33,926 nucleotides of DNA from JANNYA01 sp043754435 (GTDB lineage Bacteria > Pseudomonadota > Gammaproteobacteria > Xanthomonadales > SZUA-5): assembly GCA_043754435.1 (NCBI GenBank), contig JAYUUS010000183.1:1-33926 (forward strand). The letters are read 5' to 3'. A program made the translations under genes and the position numbers. The notes under the pieces are model-generated. The model saw only the letters and a list, made by a program, of their open reading frames with translations, did not search any database and had not been told where the DNA came from. Shown in pieces: positions 8,291-16,262 of this stretch; within the stretch, counting starts at the first letter, position 1, and every line of letters starts with the position of its first letter.

Positions 8291-8336
8291 GCGTAGAAAG
8301 TTAGGCTCAGAAAGTTAGGTTTAGATAGTCAAGCTG
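8281..8336. repeat. Four tandem 14-bp units across the pilT stop codon
   Basis: Consecutive 14-mers: TGATAGTTAGGCGT (8281-8294, containing the pilT stop TAG at 8288-8290), AGAAAGTTAGGCTC (8295-8308), AGAAAGTTAGGTTT (8309-8322) and AGATAGTCAAGCTG (8323-8336). A further related segment, ATTTTGACAGTTTTGCGT at 8347-8364, resembles the pilT end (ATTTTGATAGTTAGGCGT). The array fills about half of the 123-bp pilT-pilU gap. Confidence 0.7.
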
Positions 8337-8413
8337 CAACCGTTAGATTTTGACAGTTTTGCGTCAAATACCCCTTTAAAGATAAACGCTACAACATTTT
8401 AAGGCACACACGC

Positions 8414-9541
8414 ATGAGCGGCATTGATTTCAATTCTTACTTAAAACTCATGGTGCATAAAAAGGCCTCGGATTTATTTATCACCACCGGGGTATCGCCG
8501 TCGATGAAGGTCAACGGGCGTATCGGCCCTATAACCCAAAGCCCATTGACCAGCCAACAAGCGCGCGATGTGGTGTTAAGTGTGATGACGCCCAGTCAGC
8601 GTGAAGAGTTCGAAAAAACGCACGAGTGTCAGTTTGCAATTTCGCTGCAAGGTGTCGGGCGCTTTCGGGTTTCAGCGTTTTATCAACGTAACCACGTGGG
8701 CATGGTTTTGCGGCGCATCGAAACCAAGATCCCAAGCGTAGACGAGCTGACTCTACCCGCCATCATCAAGACACTCGCGATGACCAAACGCGGCATGATT
8801 ATCTTCGTGGGTGCCACCGGTAGCGGTAAGTCGACCTCACTCGCCGCAATGATTGGCTATCGCAACCAAAATTCCACCGGACATATCGTCACGATCGAAG
8901 ATCCAATCGAATTTGTGCATAAGCATGAAGGCTGCATTATCACTCAGCGCGAAGTTGGCATCGATACCGATAGCTTCGACAGCGCCCTGAAAAACACCTT
9001 ACGCCAAGCGCCCGATGTGATCTTGATTGGGGAAGTACGCACCCGTGAAACCATGGATCATGCGATCGCGTTCGCCGAAACCGGGCATTTGTGCCTGTGT
9101 ACGCTGCACGCAAACAACGCCAATCAAGCCATTGACCGAATTTTGCACTTTTTCCCGGAAGATCGCCGCACTCAGCTGCTGATGGATTTATCGCTGAATT
9201 TAAAAGGCATCGTTGCGCAACAGTTGATCCCTACTCCTGACGGCAAAGGCAGGCGGGTTGCCGTAGAAATTTTGTTAGGCACGCCCTTAGTGTCGGATTA
9301 CATCCGCCAAGGCGAGCTGCATAAAATTAAAGATTTGATGAAAGATTCGACTCAATTAGGTATGCGTACTTTCGATCAAAGCCTGTTTGAGCTGTATCAA
9401 GCGGGCGAAATTAGCTATGAAGATGCGCTGCGGCATGCCGACTCCGCCAACGAGGTGCGCCTACGCATCAAGCTCAGCCAAGGCGGCGACGTACACACCC
9501 TATCCAGTGGCATGGACGGTGTGGAACTGGTGGAATCATAA
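8414..9541 (+). CDS. pilU: Type IV pilus retraction ATPase PilU
   Basis: A 375-residue paralogue of PilT that assists PilT-dependent pilus retraction and cannot usually replace it. Walker A GATGSGKST is at 133-141, followed by the Asp box IVTIEDPIEF, Walker B ILIGEVRTRETM and His box GHLCLCTLHANNA. The GEVR(T/D)RETM form and the C-terminal extension after DQSLFELY (ending VELVES) are PilU-like; the AIRNLIRE motif of PilT is absent. TTTTAAGG lies upstream of the ATG. It is 123 bases downstream of pilT and likely cotranscribed. Confidence 0.97.
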   Translation: MSGIDFNSYLKLMVHKKASDLFITTGVSPSMKVNGRIGPITQSPLTSQQARDVVLSVMTPSQREEFEKTHECQFAISLQGVGRFRVSAFYQRNHVGMVLRRIETKIPSVDELTLPAIIKTLAMTKRGMIIFVGATGSGKSTSLAAMIGYRNQNSTGHIVTIEDPIEFVHKHEGCIITQREVGIDTDSFDSALKNTLRQAPDVILIGEVRTRETMDHAIAFAETGHLCLCTLHANNANQAIDRILHFFPEDRRTQLLMDLSLNLKGIVAQQLIPTPDGKGRRVAVEILLGTPLVSDYIRQGELHKIKDLMKDSTQLGMRTFDQSLFELYQAGEISYEDALRHADSANEVRLRIKLSQGGDVHTLSSGMDGVELVES

Positions 9542-9566
9542 GCATAATTATGGCAAAACAACCCGC

Positions 9567-9601
9567 TATACTCTCCAAAAATTGACATACGCCTGCGTAT
9601 G
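9567..9601 (+). promoter_or_regulatory. Candidate -10 box and 16-bp operator palindrome before the acyl-CoA dehydrogenase
   Basis: TATACT at 9567-9572 could be a -10 element, and the perfect palindrome CATACGCCTGCGTATG (7-bp arms, 2-nt centre) sits at 9586-9601, where transcription from it would start. A TTGACA at 9582-9587 overlaps the palindrome but has no matching -10. The layout suggests repression by a dimeric regulator; none is encoded next door. Confidence 0.4.
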
Positions 9602-9645
9602 GTGTGGGCATGTGGCGCATCGCCCTTTCTTTTTGGAGTTAACTA

Positions 9646-11433
9646 ATGCCAAGCTATACCGCCCCACTGCGCGACATGCGCTTTGTACTTTTTGAATTGC
9701 TGCAAGCCCAAGCGGAGCTTAAAACGCTTCCTGCCTATGCAACGCTCGATAGCGATACGATCAATGCCGTTTTAGAAGAGGCCGCGCGGTTTGCCGCGCT
9801 CGTGATCCACCCGCTCAACGCCGTGGGTGATCGTGAAGGCTGCACCTATCACGGCAACGGCGTTGTTACTGCCCCATCAGGCTTTAAAGCCGCGTATCAG
9901 CAGTATGTTGAATCCGGTTGGCCCTCGCTCGCGTGCGACCCCGAATTTGGTGGGCAAGGTCTACCGATCGTGCTGAACAACGGCGCCTATGAAATGTTTA
10001 ATTCAGCGAATCAAGCTTGGCTGATGTATGCCGGCCTGTCGCACAGCTCCTACGCCTGTATCAAAGCGCATGGCAGTGCAGAGCTAAAAGCGCTGTATTT
10101 GCCGAAAATTGTATCGGGCGAATGGACTGGCACCATGTGCCTAACCGAGCCGCACTGCGGTACGGATTTAGGCATGTTGCGCAGCCGTGCACAGCCCCAG
10201 GACGATGGCACCTATTTACTCTCAGGTTCTAAAATTTTCATTTCTGCAGGCGAACATGATCTTGCCGAAAACATTTTGCATCTGGTGCTTGCCCGTCTGC
10301 CCGATGCTCCCAAAGGCACTAAAGGCATTTCGCTATTTCTAGTACCCAAGTTCACGCCAAATAGCGATGGCAGCCTGGGTGCGCGTAACAGCATTTATGC
10401 GGGTTCGATCGAACACAAAATGGGCATCCACGGCAACGCCACCTGCGTGATGAATTTAGACAGCGCCCGCGCTTGGATGATTGGCGAGCCCAACAAAGGC
10501 TTGAACGCGATGTTTGTAATGATGAACTCCGCGCGCTTAGGCGTGGGTATGCAGTCTTTAGGGCTGGCGGAAGCGGCGTATCAAAACGCCGTGGCTTACG
10601 CACGCAACCGCTTGCAAAGCCGCTCCGCTACGGGCGCGAAACAGCCGGACAAATCTGCTGACCCGATTATGGTGCACCCTGATGTGCGGCGCATGTTGTT
10701 GACCGCTAAAGCCTACACGGAAGGTGGACGCGCATTTACCAGCTGGATCGCGCAGCTCATTGACCGCGAGCTTTCGCACCCAGATGCCGCCGTGCGCACG
10801 GAGGCCGGTGAGTTAGTGACCCTGCTAACCCCGGTGGTCAAAGCTTTCATTACCGATAACAGCTTTGAAACCAACAATTTGGCACTGCAGGTTTTCGGCG
10901 GCCACGGCTATATCGAAGAATGGGGCATGAGCCAATACGTCCGCGATTCCCGCATCAATATGATTTACGAGGGCACCAACGGCATTCAAGCGCTGGATTT
11001 GCTAGCGCGCAAAGTGTTGGCTGACGGCGGCAAACGCCTACAAAAATTTGGCGCAATCATTGCTGAATTCGCGCAAGCGCAATCCGGGCATCCGGGCATG
11101 GATGAATTCATCGCGCCCTTGATTGATCTGGGTAAAAACCTGACCCAGCTAAGCATGGAAATTGCTGGTAAAACCGCACACGACGCAAACGAAGTGGGTG
11201 CGGCCGCAAACCACTATCTCCGTATCGTTGGGCATCTGGTTTACGGCTACCTGTGGGCCCGCATGGCGCGTATTGCCCTTGATAAAGCCGATTCTGGCGA
11301 CGCTTTTTACGTCGGCAAACTGCACACCGCGCGCTTTTACTTTCAACGTCTGCTGCCCGAAACGGCCTATCACTTACAAGCGGCGCGCGCGGGTGCGGCG
11401 AGTTTGATGGCGATTGACGAGAGCTTGTTTTGA
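9646..11433 (+). CDS. Acyl-CoA dehydrogenase, large form with C-terminal extension
   Basis: A 595-residue FAD enzyme oxidising acyl-CoA to the trans-2-enoyl-CoA, first step of beta-oxidation or of a related branched/thioether acyl pathway. Domain order: N-terminal helical part with PEFGGQGLP, central beta domain with MCLTEPHCGTDLGMLRSRA and SGSKIFISAGEHD, and C-terminal helices with HGYIEEWGMSQYVRDSRI then MIYEGTNGIQALDLL, where Glu442 is the expected catalytic base. The extra C-terminal 130 residues match the subfamily that includes DmdC (methylmercaptopropionyl-CoA dehydrogenase) and several FadE-like proteins, so chain-length specificity cannot be read from sequence. TTTGGAGTTAACTA gives a strong ribosome binding site. 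It stands alone, convergent with gcvT. Confidence 0.93.
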   Translation: MPSYTAPLRDMRFVLFELLQAQAELKTLPAYATLDSDTINAVLEEAARFAALVIHPLNAVGDREGCTYHGNGVVTAPSGFKAAYQQYVESGWPSLACDPEFGGQGLPIVLNNGAYEMFNSANQAWLMYAGLSHSSYACIKAHGSAELKALYLPKIVSGEWTGTMCLTEPHCGTDLGMLRSRAQPQDDGTYLLSGSKIFISAGEHDLAENILHLVLARLPDAPKGTKGISLFLVPKFTPNSDGSLGARNSIYAGSIEHKMGIHGNATCVMNLDSARAWMIGEPNKGLNAMFVMMNSARLGVGMQSLGLAEAAYQNAVAYARNRLQSRSATGAKQPDKSADPIMVHPDVRRMLLTAKAYTEGGRAFTSWIAQLIDRELSHPDAAVRTEAGELVTLLTPVVKAFITDNSFETNNLALQVFGGHGYIEEWGMSQYVRDSRINMIYEGTNGIQALDLLARKVLADGGKRLQKFGAIIAEFAQAQSGHPGMDEFIAPLIDLGKNLTQLSMEIAGKTAHDANEVGAAANHYLRIVGHLVYGYLWARMARIALDKADSGDAFYVGKLHTARFYFQRLLPETAYHLQAARAGAASLMAIDESLF

Positions 11434-11530
11434 AGGGCATTGCGCGTTCATTGGCCGCCTAAATCCAGCACGGCCATTCAACTAAAAATTCCGTTGACCA
11501 CGCAAACTAAAATTCGGCCGCAAAACACGC

Positions 11531-12619
11531 CTAAATTCCCGGCATCACCAAGCCATCGCGTACAAACGGGGCTTTGACGACCCGCACTGGCATGGCTTTG
11601 CCGCGAATTTCAACGCTGACCGCGCCCAGCTCACCGGCTGGCACACGCGCAAACGCAATGGCCTTATTTGCGCTCGGGCTGAATGTGCCGGAGGTAATTT
11701 CGCCAGCACCAACGGCGGTGTGCACAACTTGTCCGTGTCGCAATACGCCCTTTTCATCCATCACGAGAGCAACCAGCTGGCGCGGCACGCCAGCGGCTTT
11801 TTGCGCTTCAAGTGCGCCGCGACCAATAAAATTGCGCTCTTTCGGCTCAAACGCGAGCGTCCAGGCCAGGCCAGATTCTAGTGGCGTGGTGGATTCGTCC
11901 ATATCTTGCCCATATAGATTCATCGCCGCTTCCAAGCGCAGCGTATCGCGCGCGCCCAAACCGGCGGGCAGCACGCCTACCGCGTTCAGGCGCTTGCAAA
12001 AATCTTCAGCGGCTGTTTCCGGCAAGATAATCTCAAAACCGTCTTCGCCAGTGTAGCCGGTGCGCGCAATGAACATATCATCGCCCTCACAGGCGGCAAA
12101 TTTACCCAATGCCAGGGCTTTTGCAGCCGTTTCTTGGCTTAATAAAGCCGCCGCTTTGGCGCGTGCGTTTGGGCCTTGTACCGCGACCATCGCAAGCTCA
12201 GGGCGCTCATCGACGACTACCGAAAATGCCGCCGCTTGGGTGGCAATCCAGGCTAAATCCTTATCGCGAGTGGCGGCGTTGACCACAATCCGAAACCAAG
12301 ATTCGTCTAAAAAGTAAATGATCAAATCATCAATCACACCGCCTTGAGCATCCAGCATGCAGGTGTAAAGCGCTTTGCCACGGCTTTTCAGCTTGTCAAC
12401 GTTATTCGCCACCAGATAGCGCAAAAACTCCCGCACGCGTGGGCCAAGCAGGTCCACAACGGTCATATGAGAAACATCAAACCAGCCAGCGTCTTTGCGT
12501 ACAGCGTGGTGTTCGGCAATTTGCGAGCTGTATTGGATCGGCATATCCCAGCCACCGAAGTCGACCATTTTTGCGCCTAAACTGCGGTGCAGCGCGTTCA
12601 GTACGGTTTGTTTGCTCAT
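11531..12619 (-). CDS. gcvT: Glycine cleavage system T protein (aminomethyltransferase)
   Basis: T protein of the glycine cleavage complex: releases ammonia from the aminomethyl group on lipoyl-H protein and transfers the one-carbon unit to tetrahydrofolate. At 362 residues it has family length. Blocks: FGGWDMPIQYSSQ, EHHAVRKDAGWFDVSHM, GGVIDDLIIY, TGYTGEDGFEI, GLGARDTLRLEAAMNLYGQDMD with the catalytic Asp, ESGLAWTLAF and the C-terminal APFVRDGLVMPGI. The ORF is open 28 codons further upstream, but MSKQTVLNALH is the family N-terminus. No gcvH or gcvP is adjacent and no glycine riboswitch was recognised upstream. A deleted second copy lies 0.9 kb upstream at 13496-13615. Confidence 0.96.
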   Translation of the reverse strand: MSKQTVLNALHRSLGAKMVDFGGWDMPIQYSSQIAEHHAVRKDAGWFDVSHMTVVDLLGPRVREFLRYLVANNVDKLKSRGKALYTCMLDAQGGVIDDLIIYFLDESWFRIVVNAATRDKDLAWIATQAAAFSVVVDERPELAMVAVQGPNARAKAAALLSQETAAKALALGKFAACEGDDMFIARTGYTGEDGFEIILPETAAEDFCKRLNAVGVLPAGLGARDTLRLEAAMNLYGQDMDESTTPLESGLAWTLAFEPKERNFIGRGALEAQKAAGVPRQLVALVMDEKGVLRHGQVVHTAVGAGEITSGTFSPSANKAIAFARVPAGELGAVSVEIRGKAMPVRVVKAPFVRDGLVMPGI

Positions 12620-12910
12620 TGTGGTTTGCGTTCGCGATTTGTGGGAGCGAGAGTGTAGCGGTTTCCAGGCCGCGTCAAAGTAGCTGAAATTCGCATAACC
12701 CACCCGAGGAGTCCCCTACGCCCTTGAGGAGACGCAGACGCCTGCAATACTTTCAAAGCTCTACACAGCAATTCCAAATACAGTGCGTAAGCGCTTGACC
12801 TTGGTGCCAGCTGGAACGCATTTAAATTAGGCATGGGGCCGGAGTTTCGGGACGTTTTTACTGCGCAATTTTTGGCACCAGGACACTAACGTGCGGGCGC
12901 AGCTAAGCAA
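12620..12910. other. Gap between gcvT and the pilin-like gene, no gene seen
   Basis: No convincing coding sequence. An open minus-strand frame of 72 codons (12616-12834) overlaps the gcvT start and has no recognisable domain or ribosome binding site. Two GAGGAG-containing segments around 12705 and 12729 repeat each other loosely. The gcvT promoter should be here but could not be placed. Confidence 0.4.
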
Positions 12911-13399
12911 TCATTGAACTAGCCTAGAAAAGGTGCACCCAGGAACCAATTGACCAATCAATGGTAGATCCGGCGATTCACATTTCCAGTACAGCGGAAT
13001 TTTAGGGTCGGCGGAAACAATTGGACGCATAACGATGCTGCCGCCGCCCGCTTGACGATTTAATGTGACCGACAACACGCCGTTTGCAAGTAGGTCAAAC
13101 CTTGAAATCCAGTTTTGCGCATAGCTAGTAGGTGCGCTTACATAAGCCGGATCGGCAGCGGCTGGCCATGCACCGTTCCAATAAATTTCTGTAACCAAAG
13201 TTTTGAACTGATTTAACAGCCCAATCGCCTCTGCCCGAATCAGCGCGCGCTGGTAATTCTCAAAGCAAGGGTCTAGGAATTGCCCACTTGCATCAGTGCT
13301 GGGGCAACAAGTCTGACTTTGTACTTCGGCACTTTGAGCGTGCGCCGCTTGTATGCAGGCAAACAGCATGCCTGAAGCGATTATATTTGCAATTTTCAT
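12911..13399 (-). CDS. Exported pilin-headpiece-like protein without a prepilin N-terminus
   Basis: A 162-residue protein. Residues 1-21 form an ordinary Sec signal peptide (MKIANIIASGMLFACIQAAHA). Next is a short Cys-containing stretch (QTCCPS, DPCF), and then from residue 48 on it follows a type IV pilin: YQRALIRAEAIGLLNQFKTLVTEIYWNGAWP mirrors the second half of the pilin N-terminal helix (compare NYxxRAxxxEALxLxxxxKTAVTExYxxNGxWP). After that come strand-forming NGVLSVTL, GGSIVMRPIVSA and a terminal D-region-like loop WKCESPDL...VPGC with two Cys. The prepilin motif GFTLIE and the conserved hydrophobic half-helix are missing, so it cannot enter a pilus in the normal way and should be released to the periplasm. 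AAAGGCCGATCTAA precedes the ATG. Pilin ancestry is recognised by eye, not by a profile search. Confidence 0.7.
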   Translation of the reverse strand: MKIANIIASGMLFACIQAAHAQSAEVQSQTCCPSTDASGQFLDPCFENYQRALIRAEAIGLLNQFKTLVTEIYWNGAWPAAADPAYVSAPTSYAQNWISRFDLLANGVLSVTLNRQAGGGSIVMRPIVSADPKIPLYWKCESPDLPLIGQLVPGCTFSRLVQ

Positions 13400-13495
13400 T
13401 TAGATCGGCCTTTGGCGAGCGATACAACTCGCTCACCATACACCTATTTTTGGAGCAAACACCGTCCGCTGATTGCGCGACGTAAACGTCGGCCG

Positions 13496-13615
13496 CTAAA
13501 TCCCCGGCAGAACTTGGCCATAGCGCACGAATGGCGCATTGACCACCCCGGGCGTGCCTGTGGCTTTTTGCGTTTCAAGCGCTGTGCCGCCGATGAAATT
13601 TCGCTCTTTAGGCTC
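13496..13615 (-). pseudogene. gcvT: Remnant of a second gcvT with an internal in-frame deletion
   Basis: Read on the minus strand, 39 codons plus a TAG give EPKERNFIGGTALETQKATG followed by TPGVVNAPFVRYGQVLPGI. The first 22 residues match residues 258-279 of the intact GcvT (17 of 22 identical by eye), and the last 17 match its C-terminus, residues 346-362 (12 of 17). About 66 residues in between are absent, and everything before residue 258 is gone, with no start codon. The residue-level divergence means this is not a fresh duplication. It lies upstream of the pilin-like gene, which therefore sits between a gcvT relic and the intact gcvT. Confidence 0.85.
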
Positions 13616-13692
13616 AGGTTTTTCGCGATCACAACTTCACCGTGTTTTACTACCTATCCGCCGCATAATCTGCGTTCAATCGGAGCACACCA

Positions 13693-14436
13693 ATGAATTC
13701 AGCATCAGCAAAAGTAGCACTTGTAACGGGCGCTGCAAAACGGGTCGGCGCGGATATTGTGCGCGTTCTGCACGCAGCGGGCTTTGACATTGCCTTGCAC
13801 TATCGGGGCAGCCATGCCGAGGCAAGCGCACTCAAGCTTGAGTTGGAAACTATCCGCTCTGACAGCGTTGCGCTGTTTCAGTGTGACTTAAACCAACTGA
13901 GTGAAATCGCAACGTTGGTGCAAAACGTGCTTGCGCACTTTGGCCGGCTCGATGCGCTGGTGAATAATGCCTCTAGCTTTTACCCAACGCCGCTCGGCGA
14001 AATCAGTATTGACCAAATTCAAGACTTATTCGCCAGCAACGCATTTGCACCGCTGTTGTTGGCGCAGGCGGCGGCACCCGCGTTAAAGCAGGCGCAGGGC
14101 GCGATCGTGAATATCGTGGATATTTATGCCGACCGACCTTTGCCGCGCTATGCGCCCTACTGCATGGCAAAAGCCGCGCTGGTTGCCGCCACCTACGCGT
14201 TGGCGCGCGAATTGGGGCCGGACGTGCGGGTGAACGGTATTGCGCCGGGCAATATTATTTGGTCGACCAATATGGAGAAAGCGGAAACCCCGCAAATCGT
14301 GCTGGAGCGCACCGCGCTGAAACGCCAGGGCGGGCCACTCGATATTGCGGCGACAGTGAAGTTTTTAATTTGTGATGCACCCTATATCACTGGCCAAATT
14401 TTGCGCGTGGATGGAGGGCGCTGGTTGTTTATTTGA
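13693..14436 (+). CDS. Pteridine reductase (SDR family)
   Basis: A 247-residue short-chain dehydrogenase that should reduce dihydrobiopterin/dihydrofolate-type pteridines with NADPH (FolM/PTR1 group). The cofactor loop is TGAAKRVG (12-19) with Arg in place of the usual Gly, a mark of pteridine reductases that selects NADPH. The catalytic set is Asp143 in NIVDIYADRPL (Asp instead of the normal SDR Ser), Tyr156 and Lys160 in YCMAK, matching the D-Y-K arrangement of Leishmania PTR1. NNASSFYPTPL is also a family block. CGGAGCACACCA precedes the ATG. The link to one-carbon/folate metabolism fits the neighbouring gcvT. Confidence 0.92.
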   Translation: MNSASAKVALVTGAAKRVGADIVRVLHAAGFDIALHYRGSHAEASALKLELETIRSDSVALFQCDLNQLSEIATLVQNVLAHFGRLDALVNNASSFYPTPLGEISIDQIQDLFASNAFAPLLLAQAAAPALKQAQGAIVNIVDIYADRPLPRYAPYCMAKAALVAATYALARELGPDVRVNGIAPGNIIWSTNMEKAETPQIVLERTALKRQGGPLDIAATVKFLICDAPYITGQILRVDGGRWLFI

Positions 14437-14448
14437 GCTGCGTCGCCG

Positions 14449-15051
14449 TTACAGCCAGCCTTTTTGGCGCGCCAAGCGATAGGCTTCGATACGGTTGGAT
14501 ACGCCTAGTTTGCTGATGATTTCCGACAAATAGTTCCGCACCGTACCCTGCGACAAAAACAATTTCTGGGCGATTTCCACCGAGCTGGCACCTTCGCCGG
14601 CCAATCTGAGCACTTGGCGCTCGCGTTCGCTGAATGGATCTTGTTCGGTCCAGGCGGCGATTGCCAGCTGCGGGTCTATCACCCGATTGCCACGATGGAC
14701 GAGTCTTAAGGCATCGGCCAGCTGCGCGGAGGGCGCGTCTTTCAAAAGATAGCCGCGCACGCCGGCATCCAGAGCGCGCCGCAAATAACCGGCACGGGCA
14801 AAGGTCGTCACGATCACCACGCGGATGTGGTTGGCTTGGTCTTTGACACGCTGCGCCAATTCCAAACCGGTAAGTTTGGGCATTTCAATATCTGATACCA
14901 ATATGTCAGGCTGATGTCGCTGGATTAAATCCCAGGCAATTTCGCCATCGGCTGCGTCGCCTACGATTTCGAGATCCGGCTCAAGTTTCAGCAGCGCGAC
15001 CAAGGCGCCACGCACCATCGCCTGATCTTCTGCGAGTACGATGCGGATCAT
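14449..15051 (-). CDS. NarL/FixJ-type response regulator (DesR-like)
   Basis: A 200-residue transcription regulator: receiver domain with Asp9 and Asp10 in LAEDQ-type acidic pocket, phosphoacceptor Asp54 in LVSDIEMP and Lys104 in GYLLKDAP, then a LuxR-type HTH (about 135-198: FSERERQVLRLAGEGASSVEIA, then LSQGTVRNYLSEIISKLG). The stop of the histidine kinase gene lies at 15053, one base before this start, so the two are translated from one message and form a cognate pair. The HTH/receiver style is the DesR/LiaR type often placed beside ABC-2 exporters. Likely target: the promoter upstream of the ABC transporter genes. Confidence 0.94.
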   Translation of the reverse strand: MIRIVLAEDQAMVRGALVALLKLEPDLEIVGDAADGEIAWDLIQRHQPDILVSDIEMPKLTGLELAQRVKDQANHIRVVIVTTFARAGYLRRALDAGVRGYLLKDAPSAQLADALRLVHRGNRVIDPQLAIAAWTEQDPFSERERQVLRLAGEGASSVEIAQKLFLSQGTVRNYLSEIISKLGVSNRIEAYRLARQKGWL

Positions 15052-15052
15052 C

Positions 15053-16246
15053 TTACCAGTCAGCCTGCGTCACTAGATTTGCAAGCGCAGCGGGCAACGC
15101 TTTGGCTTCCGGTATCGGGCAACTCAGGCTGAGTCGAACGCCGCCGTGCGCGCCGGTATCGATTTCTAATCGACCGCCCAGCAATTCCAGGCGTTCGCGC
15201 ATGCCGGTCAGACCATGTCCTGGGGTAACTTGACCTGGGGTGATTGGACTGCTTTTGCCGTCATCAGAAATTTGTAGCCGCACCCTATTTTTGCTCCTGC
15301 TCAAGTCAATTTCGACTTTGCCTGCATTTGAATGGCGAATGATGTTAGTGACCGCTTCGCGCACCGCAAGCGCCAAAACCGTCTCGATTTCGCTTGCCAG
15401 TTCAACCGGTGTCAGTTGGTAGTGCAGTTGAATATCGGCAGAAAGCAAAGATAAGCGTGCGTTCGCCAATTCCGCTTCCAAACCGGCAAGGCGAATACCG
15501 GCTACCGCGATGCGGATTTGGCCGAGGGCGTCACGCGCAATTTTTTCAACTTCGCGGATTTGCCCAATCGCGGCGTTCGGGTCGCGCTCGAACAAGCGGC
15601 TGGCGAGTTCACTTTTCATCACGATCAAAGACAGCGTATGGCCCAGCACGTCGTGCAAATCACGGCCGATGCGTTCCCGCTCGGCCGCTTGTGCCAGCCT
15701 TTGCACTTCCTGTTGGCTCAAAAGCAAAATCTGATTGCTGCGCTCAAGGCTCAAGTGGTAAATCGTGTAGAAAACCAGCATGCAGGCCATGATTGCAGTA
15801 GCGGCGTAAAAGGCGACCGGCAAGCCCAGACTATAGCTTTGGATCGCCAGAACCAGTAATGCCGCAATCAAACAAACGATTGCATTGCGCGCTTTAAAGG
15901 TATGTGCAGCCGCAATGACGCCGTAAATTAAATAAGTGTTGGCACCATAGTTGTACGGCATGACTAAAAAGCAAAGCAGCAATATTGCGCTGATCGCAAT
16001 CACCAGCTCAGTGCTACGCTTTTTGTAGGTCAAAAAATGCAGAGGCAGGAAAATCGCAATGCTGGTCAGCGTAACTAGGATTTGTGTGCCGCTGAATTTC
16101 GGATAGAAGAAAAAAGGCATGCATAAAAACAGCAAATACACCAAATTGATATACGGTAAGTATTTGTATTTACTGGCAAAACGGTTGATTTCTGGCGTGC
16201 CAAGTTGGCTGCGTGATGTTCCGTTTTGTGCGCGCGTCGCCATCAT
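15053..16246 (-). CDS. Membrane sensor histidine kinase, HisKA_3 (DesK-like)
   Basis: A 397-residue kinase with five to six membrane helices in residues 30-165 and almost no periplasmic loops, the intramembrane-sensing layout. The HisKA_3 dimerisation domain has the phosphoacceptor His198 in ERIGRDLHDVLGHTLS; the ATPase domain has the N box REAVTNIIRHS, then SDDGKSS and GHGLTGMRERLELLGGRLEI. The ORF extends about 30 codons upstream into the preceding gene, but TCAGGACACA before the double ATG at 16246-16241 places the start there, 16 bases after the stop of the small exported protein gene. It is the partner of the adjacent NarL-type regulator; the signal is probably membrane state or a compound handled by the ABC exporter. 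Confidence 0.93.
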   Translation of the reverse strand: MMATRAQNGTSRSQLGTPEINRFASKYKYLPYINLVYLLFLCMPFFFYPKFSGTQILVTLTSIAIFLPLHFLTYKKRSTELVIAISAILLLCFLVMPYNYGANTYLIYGVIAAAHTFKARNAIVCLIAALLVLAIQSYSLGLPVAFYAATAIMACMLVFYTIYHLSLERSNQILLLSQQEVQRLAQAAERERIGRDLHDVLGHTLSLIVMKSELASRLFERDPNAAIGQIREVEKIARDALGQIRIAVAGIRLAGLEAELANARLSLLSADIQLHYQLTPVELASEIETVLALAVREAVTNIIRHSNAGKVEIDLSRSKNRVRLQISDDGKSSPITPGQVTPGHGLTGMRERLELLGGRLEIDTGAHGGVRLSLSCPIPEAKALPAALANLVTQADW

Positions 16247-16262
16247 TGTGTCCTGACTTAGC

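Noticed and set aside
11452..11476. Bidirectional terminator between the acyl-CoA dehydrogenase and gcvT
   Set aside because: TGGCCG/CGGCCA arms are only 6 bp with a 13-nt loop and no T-run on either side.
12620..12703. 28-residue N-terminal extension of GcvT
   Set aside because: Homologues start at MxKQTxLxxxH. The upstream residues look like translated promoter region.
12620..12910. Glycine riboswitch upstream of gcvT
   Set aside because: Neither strand shows the conserved aptamer core I would expect, and the start-proximal sequence does not fold into an obvious expression platform.
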